A stretch of DNA of 14,656 nt, from NCBI GenBank assembly GCA_018968995.1, contig JAGWZD010000023.1, positions 1 through 14,656 on the forward strand, in the 5' to 3' direction. The notes beneath the pieces were generated by a model, which ran no database searches, was not told where the DNA came from, and saw nothing but the letters and a program-made list of their open reading frames with translations. Source of the stretch: Bdellovibrionales bacterium. GTDB lineage: Bacteria > Bdellovibrionota > UBA1018. Shown here one piece after another: positions 1 through 6,179 of the stretch; the first letter of the stretch is position 1, and each line of letters starts with the position of its first letter. The translations under genes and the position numbers were made by a program.

Positions 1-7
1 ACTAAAC

Positions 8-12
8 GGAGG
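8..12 (+). promoter_or_regulatory. Ribosome binding site of the outer-membrane protein gene
   Basis: GGAGG lies 9 nt before the ATG at 22. It is a near-perfect Shine-Dalgarno match and fixes the start. The promoter must lie left of the window. Confidence 0.85.
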
Positions 13-21
13 TCATTCATA

Positions 22-999
22 ATGACTAAGAAAATCGTAGCAGTACTCGCTCTCAGCCTGGTTTCGGCCAGCGCTTTTGCATCTCAGGCTCATAATATTA
101 TTTCTGGTGGTGGTGATGGAGGCCGGATTCTCTGCGCAGGTGGAATGTGCGGAAGCTTCTACACTGACGATGAATACAATATGTTCTGGAACCCTGCATT
201 CATCAACGGCCAGAAGAACTATCTTGTGATCGAAAACGGTGCTGGCTCGGGAACATCAGCTGGTTTCGTGACTGATGTGGCAAACTTCAATCTGGGCGTG
301 TTCTTGAATCGCCCAGTTGCACAAACATCCCCGGCTGCTCCTTTTGGGGCGATGGGTGTCGTGAATCAGACGGTGGATTTGGTTCTCGGTGGCGAAATGG
401 GCGTGAAGTGGGGTGTAGGATTAACTCATGCTTTCAATACTAGCTCTGGAAAGTATACCAACTTGAAAGCCGGCGTGATCGTGTCGGACTTCGAACCGTT
501 TGTGAGCTACGCGATCAAGAATACAGATGGCGCAGCAACAGAGACAAAAGCCACCGATATGACCGTGGGTACCCGCTATCACTTTGGTGAGTGGCGACCT
601 TATGCCGCTTATCGTGCTCTCAAGGTTAATAGCGTATCAGAGTCATTTAAAGCCTATGGCTTGGGTGTAGGGCGCATGGCTAAGATGGGCGATGTGAAGC
701 TCGATTACTCGCTCAGTTATTGGAAAAGCACTGGAGTGGCTGGCGTAGTGTCAAAGAGCTCTGTGATTCCAGTGGAGATCTCGGCATCTGCGGATGCAGC
801 CTCTTGGCTGGCCGTGCATGCAGGTTTCAAACACGACCTGATGGTCCGAAATCAGGCTGTGACCACCACTACCACCCTGGGTGGCACGTTCAAGATGGGC
901 AAGGCCGATCTGGACATGGTGGTTGGAAACAACACAGCAGGTAAATTCGGCGTCGATGAGAATCTATTCGCCAACGCCGGCCTGACCTACCGCTGGTAA
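22..999 (+). CDS. Outer-membrane beta-barrel (porin-like) protein
   Basis: This 325-residue protein begins with a classical signal peptide (Lys-Lys, a hydrophobic stretch, then Ala-Phe-Ala before Ser21), giving a mature protein of about 305 residues. The body is rich in alternating polar/hydrophobic strands with many Gly, Tyr and Trp. It ends in Tyr-Arg-Trp, the terminal aromatic typical of BAM-inserted barrels. Near the mature N-terminus a FWNPAF stretch (about residues 55-60) resembles the NPA motif of FadL/PorV-type barrels, and two Cys (38 and 43) could form a small disulfide loop. The strong ribosome site and strong terminator suggest high expression from a single-gene unit. The substrate cannot be told. 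The export signal and barrel nature are seen in the sequence; membership of a specific porin family is inference. It could also be a structural or lipid-handling barrel. Confidence 0.75.
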   Translation: MTKKIVAVLALSLVSASAFASQAHNIISGGGDGGRILCAGGMCGSFYTDDEYNMFWNPAFINGQKNYLVIENGAGSGTSAGFVTDVANFNLGVFLNRPVAQTSPAAPFGAMGVVNQTVDLVLGGEMGVKWGVGLTHAFNTSSGKYTNLKAGVIVSDFEPFVSYAIKNTDGAATETKATDMTVGTRYHFGEWRPYAAYRALKVNSVSESFKAYGLGVGRMAKMGDVKLDYSLSYWKSTGVAGVVSKSSVIPVEISASADAASWLAVHAGFKHDLMVRNQAVTTTTTLGGTFKMGKADLDMVVGNNTAGKFGVDENLFANAGLTYRW

Positions 1000-1056
1000 G
1001 AAAGTTCGTCTGAGCGACCGGGGCTTGCCCCCAAGCTCATGCGGAAATCAGAGAGA

Positions 1057-1088
1057 GGGAGACTCACGGATGAGTCTCCCTTTTTCTT
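1057..1088 (+). terminator. Rho-independent terminator after the outer-membrane protein gene
   Basis: A perfect 10-bp inverted repeat (GGGAGACTCA, loop CGGA, TGAGTCTCCC) spans 1057-1080 and is followed by TTTTTCTTTT. It lies 57 nt after the barrel-gene stop and points in its direction. Read on the minus strand it lacks a clean U-tract, so it is at best a weak terminator for the convergent KGG gene. The stretch 1000-1105 between the two stops holds only this and a minor GGGG-CTTG-CCCC hairpin at 1020-1031. Confidence 0.92.
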
Positions 1089-1105
1089 TTCGATCGATCC
1101 GGCGC

Positions 1106-1447
1106 TCAGCCTGAACCACCAGATTCTGGCTCAGGGCCTTTTTTCGTCAGCCCTGGCTTTTCTGCGGCGGGCCCCATGGCAGCGGCTGCGGTGCTTTCGG
1201 CAGCCCGCGATCGGCGTGAGGCTTCGCCTCCTTTTCGTCCAATCTGGGCCATGTGTTCGCGATTTTTTGAAACCGCTTGCCCTCCCTTGCGGCCGATCTC
1301 GGCCATATGCTGCTTGTTTCGAGACACAGCCAGCCCTCCCTTACGAGCCACTTGATGACGCGTTTCGGGATCCATGGCCGCAGTGCCTCGAGCACGTGGA
1401 GGGTGAGTCGGAGTTTCCTTTTCTTTTTCATCTTCTGGAAAATGCAT
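1106..1447 (-). CDS. KGG-repeat stress protein (GsiB/YciG type)
   Basis: A 113-residue, very hydrophilic protein with three KGG motifs at about residues 36-38, 54-56 and 72-74, spaced exactly 18 residues apart. This is the stress-induced KGG repeat family that includes B. subtilis GsiB and E. coli YciG. Members are small, probably disordered proteins linked to desiccation, acid or general stress; the molecular role is poorly known. The ATG at 1447 is chosen because the family typically has an Arg-Gly-Phe-Ala-x-Met-Asp-Pro-Glu stretch before the first KGG. Here RGTAAMDPE occupies residues 20-28, so the alternative ATG at 1375 would cut through it. A TTG at 1528 would lengthen the protein but has no ribosome site. 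No strong ribosome site precedes 1447 either. The tail after residue 75 is Ala/Ser/Gly/Pro-rich low complexity. It is transcribed toward the barrel gene and divergently from the nucleotidyltransferase. Confidence 0.82.
   Translation of the reverse strand: MHFPEDEKEKETPTHPPRARGTAAMDPETRHQVARKGGLAVSRNKQHMAEIGRKGGQAVSKNREHMAQIGRKGGEASRRSRAAESTAAAAMGPAAEKPGLTKKGPEPESGGSG
1226..1342 (-). repeat. Tandem 54-bp coding repeats (KGG units)
   Basis: Two full 18-codon units plus a third KGG head lie inside the stress-protein gene. At protein level they read KGG-(L/Q)AVS-(R/K)N-(K/R)(Q/E)-HMA-(E/Q)IGR. The units have diverged at DNA level but keep the same period, as expected for an old internal duplication rather than a recent slip. 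Confidence 0.75.
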
Positions 1448-1464
1448 GATCTGGCTTTTTGCAA

Positions 1465-1484
1465 CGCTCGGACCGCACGCTCGG
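1465..1484. repeat. Short direct repeat in the divergent intergenic region
   Basis: CGCTCGG occurs at 1465-1471 and again at 1478-1484, 13 bp apart. It lies in the roughly 67-bp gap between the divergent KGG gene (start 1447) and the nucleotidyltransferase gene (start 1515). It could be an operator-like pair, but a 7-mer repeat in GC-rich DNA can arise by chance. I saw no convincing -35/-10 pair on either strand here. Confidence 0.25.
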
Positions 1485-1514
1485 GCGGCGCGAAACTTGA
1501 TGGCAGTAGGTCGA

Positions 1515-2450
1515 ATGGATTCTTTCAAAGCGGTCTCAACCGAGGTTCCCGAACTCTCTGAGCGTTTTGATCGCGTGCTTCAAGCGGTCGTCGATGCTCT
1601 CGAGCCCACGTCGATTCCCTATCTTTTTATTGGTGGGGTGGCGTCGGGCGGGCTCGGGCGGCCTCGATCAACGGCGGATATCGACATTCTCATTCGCCCG
1701 GAAGACCGCGAGCGGGTGCTTCAAGCCTTGAAAGCGAGTGGCTTTGAGACTGAAAAAACCGATCCGATTTGGCTCTATAAAGCCTTTCAAGAGGGAATCT
1801 TGGTCGATATTATTTTTAAATCCAAAGGCGAGGTCTACCTCGACCCCCAAATGCTCGAGCACCAAACCCAAGCCGAGTTTCATGGTAAGCAGCTACGATT
1901 GGTGTCGCCCGAAGATTTGATTCTCATTAAGGCGCTCGCTCATAGCGAGTTCACGCCCGGACACTGGCATGACGCTTTGGCGTTGATCTCATACGCGAAG
2001 CTCGACTGGGAGTACCTGCTTCAACGCGCGCGGTTAGCTCCTCGCAGGCTCTTAAGTCTGCTTCTGTACGCGCAGTCGAGCGACCTGGGTGTTCCCGATT
2101 TTGTCGTGAGCCGGCTGTACCAACTCATCTTTAGTGCGCAAGCCCCTGCCCCGTCGCTTCGAGCCCCTCGGGCTCGGCGAGAGCTTCGGCCCATGGAAAG
2201 CATCTTGCGTTACGAAATCGAGCGACTTCAGGAGGACTTCGCCTTAGATGAGCGCCTCGGCGAGCTGGCCGTGAGCATCTCGGGCGAAATGCGCCTGGGG
2301 GTGCCTTATCTTGTGCTTCAGGGCGAGGCCATGACCGAAGAGGCCCGCGAGCGCCTGACGATTCTTGCCAAAAAGCGCTTTCCGGAAGGACGAATTGAAA
2401 ATCAAGTGCGCGTCTTAGAGCCCCTTTCTTGGAGTACGGAGGCCGCGTGA
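1515..2450 (+). CDS. Nucleotidyltransferase with BON-like C-terminal domain
   Basis: A 311-residue protein. The N-terminal part is a polymerase-beta-type (MNT/AbiEii/DUF6036-like) nucleotidyltransferase: a GG motif at residues 40-41, then GRPRSTADIDILI with catalytic Asp55 and Asp57, and a third acid at Asp98 in VDIIF. A conserved SPEDLILIKALAH stretch follows, as in this superfamily. Residues about 125-240 are helical with no recognised domain. The last 65 residues (about 247-303) read like a BON domain: hydrophobic strand, VLQGEAMTEEARERL, helix, then a gap and ENQVRV. I chose ATG 1515, which has GTAGG 4 nt upstream. ATG 1500 and 1446 are in frame, but 1446 would leave no space from the divergent KGG start. 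The substrate is unknown and could be protein, tRNA or a small molecule. Its stop overlaps the next start as GTGA, implying coupled translation with the phosphoesterase. Confidence 0.75.
   Translation: MDSFKAVSTEVPELSERFDRVLQAVVDALEPTSIPYLFIGGVASGGLGRPRSTADIDILIRPEDRERVLQALKASGFETEKTDPIWLYKAFQEGILVDIIFKSKGEVYLDPQMLEHQTQAEFHGKQLRLVSPEDLILIKALAHSEFTPGHWHDALALISYAKLDWEYLLQRARLAPRRLLSLLLYAQSSDLGVPDFVVSRLYQLIFSAQAPAPSLRAPRARRELRPMESILRYEIERLQEDFALDERLGELAVSISGEMRLGVPYLVLQGEAMTEEARERLTILAKKRFPEGRIENQVRVLEPLSWSTEAA
2438..2442 (+). promoter_or_regulatory. Ribosome binding site deciding a GTG start
   Basis: GGAGG lies 4 nt before the GTG at 2447. That GTG shares the GTGA overlap with the stop of the upstream gene. 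This makes 2447 a better start than the in-frame TTG at 2429, which would place the Shine-Dalgarno inside the coding region. Confidence 0.75.
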
Positions 2451-3220
2451 TTCGTATCGCTGCGGTGGGTGATCTGCACTATGGAACGCGCCCGAACCCT
2501 GGGTTTCAGGAATCCTACGCCGCCTTGATTCAAGAGGCCGATGTTTTACTTTTTGCGGGAGACCTCACCCGTACCGGCAGGCTTGAGGAAATCGCTTCAT
2601 TTCTCGAAGATATTCGCTACTGCAGGCTTCCGATCTTTGCAGTGCTCGGAAATCACGAGTACCAATCGGGTCAAGAGCGGCGCATTGCCGATCAAATGGA
2701 AGATCACGGGGTTCGTGTGCTCGAGGGGCATTCCGTTGAAATTCAGGTTCGTGGGTTTTGCCTCGGCATTGCCGGAATCAAGGGCTTCGGCGGAGGCTTT
2801 CTCGGGGCTTGTGGGTGTGAATTTGGTGAGCCTGAAATGAAGCTTTTTGCATCACACGCCCGAAAACAAGGCAAACGATTGGCCGAGTCGCTCGAGGGCC
2901 TGAAGGGCGATTTTAAAGTCGTTTTAACGCATTTTAGTCCTATTGAAGGAACCCTTCAGGGCGAAAAGCGTGAACTTTTTCCGTTTCTAGGAAGCTACCA
3001 CTTAGCAGAGCCGCTGGATTTTTTCGGGGTCGATTTAGCCATTCACGGGCATGCCCATCGCGGGCAAGAGCAGGGAGTGACCTCCGGAGGCGTTCCAGTG
3101 CGAAACGTGGCTTATCCGGTGATTCGCGCTCCGTACCGGGTCTATTCTCTTGAGCCCAAGGCCCGTCCAATGATTAAAAAGAACTCATGGGCGAGAACTC
3201 CAGAAAGTATCACGAGCTAA
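2447..3220 (+). CDS. Calcineurin-like metallophosphoesterase
   Basis: A 257-residue, single-domain enzyme with all motifs of the two-metal phosphoesterase fold: GDLHYG (Asp9, His11), GDLTRTG (Asp39), GNHEY (Asn69, His70), THFSP (His162) and HGHAHRG (His202, His204). It should hydrolyse phosphomono- or diesters with Mn/Fe-type metals. The sequence gives no signal peptide, so it is probably cytoplasmic. The stretch GEKRELFPFLGSYHLAEPLD before the last motif is typical of a widespread, uncharacterised subgroup of this superfamily. GTG start with GGAGG. It overlaps the nucleotidyltransferase gene by 4 nt and the HNH gene by 34 nt. A nucleotidyltransferase beside a phosphoesterase invites the idea of a write/erase pair, but nothing in the sequence proves it. 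The true substrate is unknown. Confidence 0.88.
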   Translation: MIRIAAVGDLHYGTRPNPGFQESYAALIQEADVLLFAGDLTRTGRLEEIASFLEDIRYCRLPIFAVLGNHEYQSGQERRIADQMEDHGVRVLEGHSVEIQVRGFCLGIAGIKGFGGGFLGACGCEFGEPEMKLFASHARKQGKRLAESLEGLKGDFKVVLTHFSPIEGTLQGEKRELFPFLGSYHLAEPLDFFGVDLAIHGHAHRGQEQGVTSGGVPVRNVAYPVIRAPYRVYSLEPKARPMIKKNSWARTPESITS

Positions 3221-3540
3221 ATTCGAGCCACACCGACCCGGCTCGTCTGAAGCGCGAACGCGAGAAAGCCCGAGAGCTTCGAAAGACGCGCTGGTGGCTT
3301 GATCAGGTGAATCGGGGCACTTGTCATTATTGTCAGAAAAAATTTTCAGCCGCCCAGCTCACGATGGATCACTTGATTCCTCTGGCGCGCGGCGGCACCA
3401 GCGCCAAGGGCAATATTGTGTGCGCGTGTAAAGATTGCAATCGCGATAAAAAGCTCGATACCCCAGTTGATTCGCTTTTTGAACAACTCGAGCGTGAGCG
3501 CCGCAAGCGAGGAAGTAGTGAGGGTGAAGGCCATGTCTGA
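3187..3540 (+). CDS. HNH endonuclease
   Basis: A 117-residue protein with a compact zinc-supported HNH domain. CHYC (Cys46, Cys49) and CKDC (Cys81, Cys84) give a four-Cys zinc site, with LTMDHLIPLARGG (Asp61, His62), Asn76 and Asn85 forming the H-N-N catalytic set. The N-terminal 40 residues are basic and helical and may bind DNA; the C-terminal tail is charged. Chromosomally encoded HNH proteins of this size occur in many bacteria outside phages, and their role (repair, restriction or other) is generally unknown. The start at ATG 3187 lies inside the end of the phosphoesterase gene and has only a weak purine-rich ribosome site, consistent with re-initiation by coupled ribosomes. The stop overlaps the start of srkA by 8 nt. 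The nuclease domain is certain; the biological job is not. Confidence 0.85.
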   Translation: MGENSRKYHELNSSHTDPARLKREREKARELRKTRWWLDQVNRGTCHYCQKKFSAAQLTMDHLIPLARGGTSAKGNIVCACKDCNRDKKLDTPVDSLFEQLERERRKRGSSEGEGHV

Positions 3541-4537
3541 AGAGTTTTTTTTCTCTCTCACCCCAGATGTCGTGCTTCGATCGGTTGAAGAGTCGGGCCT
3601 GGTTTGTACCGGGCGCTGCATGGCGCTCAATAGCTACGAAAACCGCGTCTATGACGTCGAGATCGAGAATGACCAAGGACGCCCCGAGAGGCGTATTGCG
3701 AAGTTCTACCGCCCGGGGCGTTGGTCGCGCGAGCAGATCCTCGAAGAGCATCAGTTTATTGCTGATCTAATTGAGGCCGAAATTCCTGCCGTAGGGCCGA
3801 TGCCGTTTTCTGATGGCTCGACGCTTCGTCAAACGGCCGAGGGCATTTTTTACACGATATTTCCTCGAGTGGGGGGACGGGCTCCTGAAGAACTGACCAG
3901 CGAGCAACTCGTGCGACTGGGAAGATTGATGGGCAGAATGCACGTGGTGGGCTCGTCTCGAAAAGCGCCTCACCGCATTCGGCTCACTCCTGAGGCCTAT
4001 GGGCTGAAGAATCTGGAGTTCTTACTGCACGGCGATTGGCTGCCGCTGGAATTTCGAACACGCTACGAAACCGCCGCCCGTGCTCTTTGTGCTTGGCTTG
4101 AGCCACGATTTGCAGCGCTTTCCTTGCACCGAGTGCATGGGGATTGTCATTTAGGTAATTTACTTTGGAATGACCGCGGGCCGTTTTTTCTGGATTTCGA
4201 CGACATGGTCAATGGCCCCGCAGTTCAAGATCTTTGGCTCATCTTGCCAGGACGTCCGTCGCAGAGCGACGAAGCTCGTGCACAACTGGAGGATCTTCTT
4301 GCCGGGTATGAAGAGTTTCGAGTGTTTGATCGAACACAAATCGGATTGATTGAAGGACTTCGCGGGCTTCGCTTCATTCACTACGCGGCATGGATTGCAC
4401 GGCGCTGGAAGGATCCGGCGTTTCCAGCGGCGTTTCCTCAATTCAACACTGCTCGTTATTGGGAAGAGCAGCTTCGGGACTTAGAAAAGCAGGTTGAAAT
4501 CTTGACCCAAGGGGCTTCGGCTCTTATCCTTGAGTAA
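3533..4537 (+). CDS. srkA: Stress response kinase A (SrkA/YihE/RdoA)
   Basis: A 334-residue Ser/Thr protein kinase of the aminoglycoside-phosphotransferase fold, closely matching E. coli SrkA (328 aa). Landmarks are LNSYENRVYDVE (33-44), AKFYRPGRW with the nucleotide-binding Lys57, ILEEHQF (69-75), FPRVGGR (110-116), catalytic HGDCHLGN (202-209, Asp204) and the metal-binding LDFDD followed by NGPAVQDLW (220-235). GLIEGLRGLRFIHYAAW further on is also typical. In E. coli the protein is cytoplasmic, belongs to the Cpx envelope-stress regulon and protects against stress-induced death. The ATG at 3533 is preferred over upstream in-frame codons inside the HNH gene because it matches the family N-terminus and follows AGGG/GAAGG. 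A run of eight T (3545-3552) lies just after the start. Its TAA overlaps the mepA ATG by 1 nt. Confidence 0.93.
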   Translation: MSEEFFFSLTPDVVLRSVEESGLVCTGRCMALNSYENRVYDVEIENDQGRPERRIAKFYRPGRWSREQILEEHQFIADLIEAEIPAVGPMPFSDGSTLRQTAEGIFYTIFPRVGGRAPEELTSEQLVRLGRLMGRMHVVGSSRKAPHRIRLTPEAYGLKNLEFLLHGDWLPLEFRTRYETAARALCAWLEPRFAALSLHRVHGDCHLGNLLWNDRGPFFLDFDDMVNGPAVQDLWLILPGRPSQSDEARAQLEDLLAGYEEFRVFDRTQIGLIEGLRGLRFIHYAAWIARRWKDPAFPAAFPQFNTARYWEEQLRDLEKQVEILTQGASALILE

Positions 4538-5733
4538 TGTCGCTACGCCAATTTGGAAGGCTTTGCGCAGTTCTCGCGGGAGCAGTGCTTTTTAGCTCGA
4601 GCTCGCTTTGGGCTCAAAGCCCCATCGAGCATAACTTTCTTCCAGAAGCTCCAGTTTCTGAGTACCTGCCAGTCGCAGAAAACGGCCCAGACCATGGCTT
4701 CTGCTCGAAATGGGATCCGGAGTACGGGTACCGCGGCAAGGCGTGCTGTGAGCGGGTTCCTGTTTTCACTCGCCGAACTGCAGCAAAGTGCTCGCCTCTT
4801 CGAATCAAGTGGACGTTTTGCGACGAAATGACTTCCGATCAGCGCCGTTACATTGAGCTCACGAAAAAGGGCGAAACAGGCGCATGGTGGGAGAAGCGCT
4901 CGAATTTCCAGCAGTCCCGACACTATTGCAGCGTGAATCAGGGTTTTCTGGTTCATGGTCGCCCCCTGGTTCCGACCAGTGAAAATCGCATGCTAATTCG
5001 AAACCCCAATCGGTGCACCAATTTCGGTACCGATGGCCTAGTCGGAGCCCTCGAGTGGGTCGGTCGTGAGATTGGCCGAGAATTCACAGGAACCAACTAC
5101 TCGGGTGTACGCATCAATGTTGGCGATCTTTCAGCGCCCCGTGGAGGCTGCATTTCGGGGCGCCGCGGTCGGCGCGGGCACGCCTCGCACACTAATGGTC
5201 AGGATGCAGACATTGGATTCTTAAATTTGCGGGTCGGCGCTCAAGAGCTCAATGCCTTCAGCGCCCATTTTGATCCTCAAGCCAATCTGTGGTTACTGAA
5301 AAAGCTCTTCTCGAATCCTTTTGCATGCGTCAAAGCCGTCTTTGTCGATCAGCGCCATATTCGCAAGCTCGCAAAGGCCGGGGCTCATGATGAAGAGTGG
5401 CAGCGAATTCGCCCCTTCGTGAAGCATATTCGGGGTCATAAGAGTCATCTCCATATTCGTGTGGGCGATGCTCCTGGAGCACCAGGATGCCCGAATCTGC
5501 GGTCTGATCCGGATTGGGATATCGAGCCCTCTGAAGAAGAGGAGTATGAGGGTTCGGCTCGCGCGCAGCCGATGCTGGAGGCCGGACATGATCCCGAAGA
5601 AACCGCCGACGACAGCGCGGTGGGAAACTGGAAGACCTCCAAACAGCTGCAGGAGAAGATCAATATTTCTTCCTCAGCGCCGCTTCGCGTCCTCGGCGCT
5701 GAAGCTAAGCGTTCATCTGCCGCCTCTCCTTAA
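4537..5733 (+). CDS. mepA: Penicillin-insensitive murein endopeptidase (MepA, peptidase M74)
   Basis: A 398-residue exported zinc peptidase that should cut D-Ala-mDAP crosslinks in peptidoglycan. A signal peptide ends near Ala26-Gln27. The catalytic region holds RGHASHTNGQDADIGF, with zinc ligands His218 and Asp225 at the same 7-residue spacing as E. coli His113/Asp120. SHLHIRVG follows, with His304/His306 matching the E. coli HxH that contains His211. The protein is much longer than E. coli MepA (274 aa). It has about 110 extra residues before the catalytic domain carrying several Cys (56, 70, 71, 85, 95, 131, 160), which suggests disulfides, and an acidic, probably disordered tail after about residue 325. 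The start overlaps the srkA stop (TAATG), so it is probably the last gene of that operon. Such enzymes serve growth or, in predators, prey-wall attack; the sequence cannot tell which. Confidence 0.88.
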   Translation: MSLRQFGRLCAVLAGAVLFSSSSLWAQSPIEHNFLPEAPVSEYLPVAENGPDHGFCSKWDPEYGYRGKACCERVPVFTRRTAAKCSPLRIKWTFCDEMTSDQRRYIELTKKGETGAWWEKRSNFQQSRHYCSVNQGFLVHGRPLVPTSENRMLIRNPNRCTNFGTDGLVGALEWVGREIGREFTGTNYSGVRINVGDLSAPRGGCISGRRGRRGHASHTNGQDADIGFLNLRVGAQELNAFSAHFDPQANLWLLKKLFSNPFACVKAVFVDQRHIRKLAKAGAHDEEWQRIRPFVKHIRGHKSHLHIRVGDAPGAPGCPNLRSDPDWDIEPSEEEEYEGSARAQPMLEAGHDPEETADDSAVGNWKTSKQLQEKINISSSAPLRVLGAEAKRSSAASP

Positions 5734-5789
5734 GTCTTGAAGTGGTCCTGGATATGCAAAGGCGTGAGCACCCAAAGCGGGGGGCTGGA

Positions 5790-6179
5790 ATGCGCGTTTT
5801 AGTGATTGAAGACGATTCATCGATTCGAGAGACGCTCGGCATTGTGCTTGAGGCCTACCATCATCAAGCCGATCTGGCCTCGAACGGAAAAGAAGCGTTG
5901 GCCTACCTGGAACGCACTTTAGGAAACTGGCCCGATGTGGTTTTGCTGGATCTAAACCTTCTCGAAGAAACAGGTGAGGAAATTCAAGAGCGAATCCATA
6001 GTCGCTTTGGAGCAACTCCTCCGACGGTTGTGATTTCAGCAGCCCAAGAGGGTTTACGACGGGCCAGTGGCATTCCTGGGGCTCTTTTTCTTTCGAAGCC
6101 CTACAGTATTGATGAGCTTCTAGAAATTATCCAAAGCGCCGCTCACTTGTCTTCCTCATTGAGTGCCAGCTCGGCGTAA
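5790..6179 (+). CDS. Single-domain response regulator
   Basis: A 129-residue receiver domain with no output domain. The acid pocket is Glu7-Asp8-Asp9, the phospho-acceptor is Asp54 in VVLLDLNL, the switch Ser is Ser83 in VVISA, and the conserved Lys is Lys103 in FLSKPYS. The usual Pro after the phospho-acceptor strand (DxxxP) is replaced: the sequence reads DLNLLEETG. I chose ATG 5790, which opens on MRVLVIEDD as the family does, with a G-rich stretch upstream. A GTG at 5742 would add 16 unlike residues. It lies 56 nt after mepA on the same strand, so it may be read through from that operon. No histidine kinase is nearby. The last 37 nt overlap the convergent EEP gene. It probably acts through protein-protein contacts or phosphorelay. 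Confidence 0.87.
   Translation: MRVLVIEDDSSIRETLGIVLEAYHHQADLASNGKEALAYLERTLGNWPDVVLLDLNLLEETGEEIQERIHSRFGATPPTVVISAAQEGLRRASGIPGALFLSKPYSIDELLEIIQSAAHLSSSLSASSA

Noticed and set aside
1110..1144. Imperfect hairpin (CCTGA...TCAGG) followed by a T-run, like a second terminator
   Set aside because: It lies inside the 3' coding part of the KGG gene, the stem is interrupted, and the perfect terminator at 1057-1088 already serves the barrel gene.
1039..1449. Plus-strand open frame opposite the KGG gene
   Set aside because: It is antisense to the KGG repeats, has no ribosome site and shows no family features. The minus-strand frame has clear repeats and a family signature.
1515..2450. AbiE-type toxin-antitoxin reading of the nucleotidyltransferase
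   Set aside because: No AbiEi-like antitoxin lies next to it, and the C-terminus is BON-like rather than the AbiEii helical part.
1515..3540. NTase-MPE-HNH as a phage-defence island
   Set aside because: The three are nuclease- or nucleotide-related, but no transposase, integrase, known defence effector or sensor is present, and the next genes are srkA and mepA. The defence idea has no direct support.
3359..3751. Long minus-strand open frame across the HNH/srkA junction
   Set aside because: It is antisense to two well-recognised genes. Its composition is that of a complement-strand shadow and it has no motif.
4543..4956. Minus-strand open frame opposite the mepA 5' half
   Set aside because: It lies opposite the signal peptide and N-terminal domain of MepA and has no recognisable motif or ribosome site.
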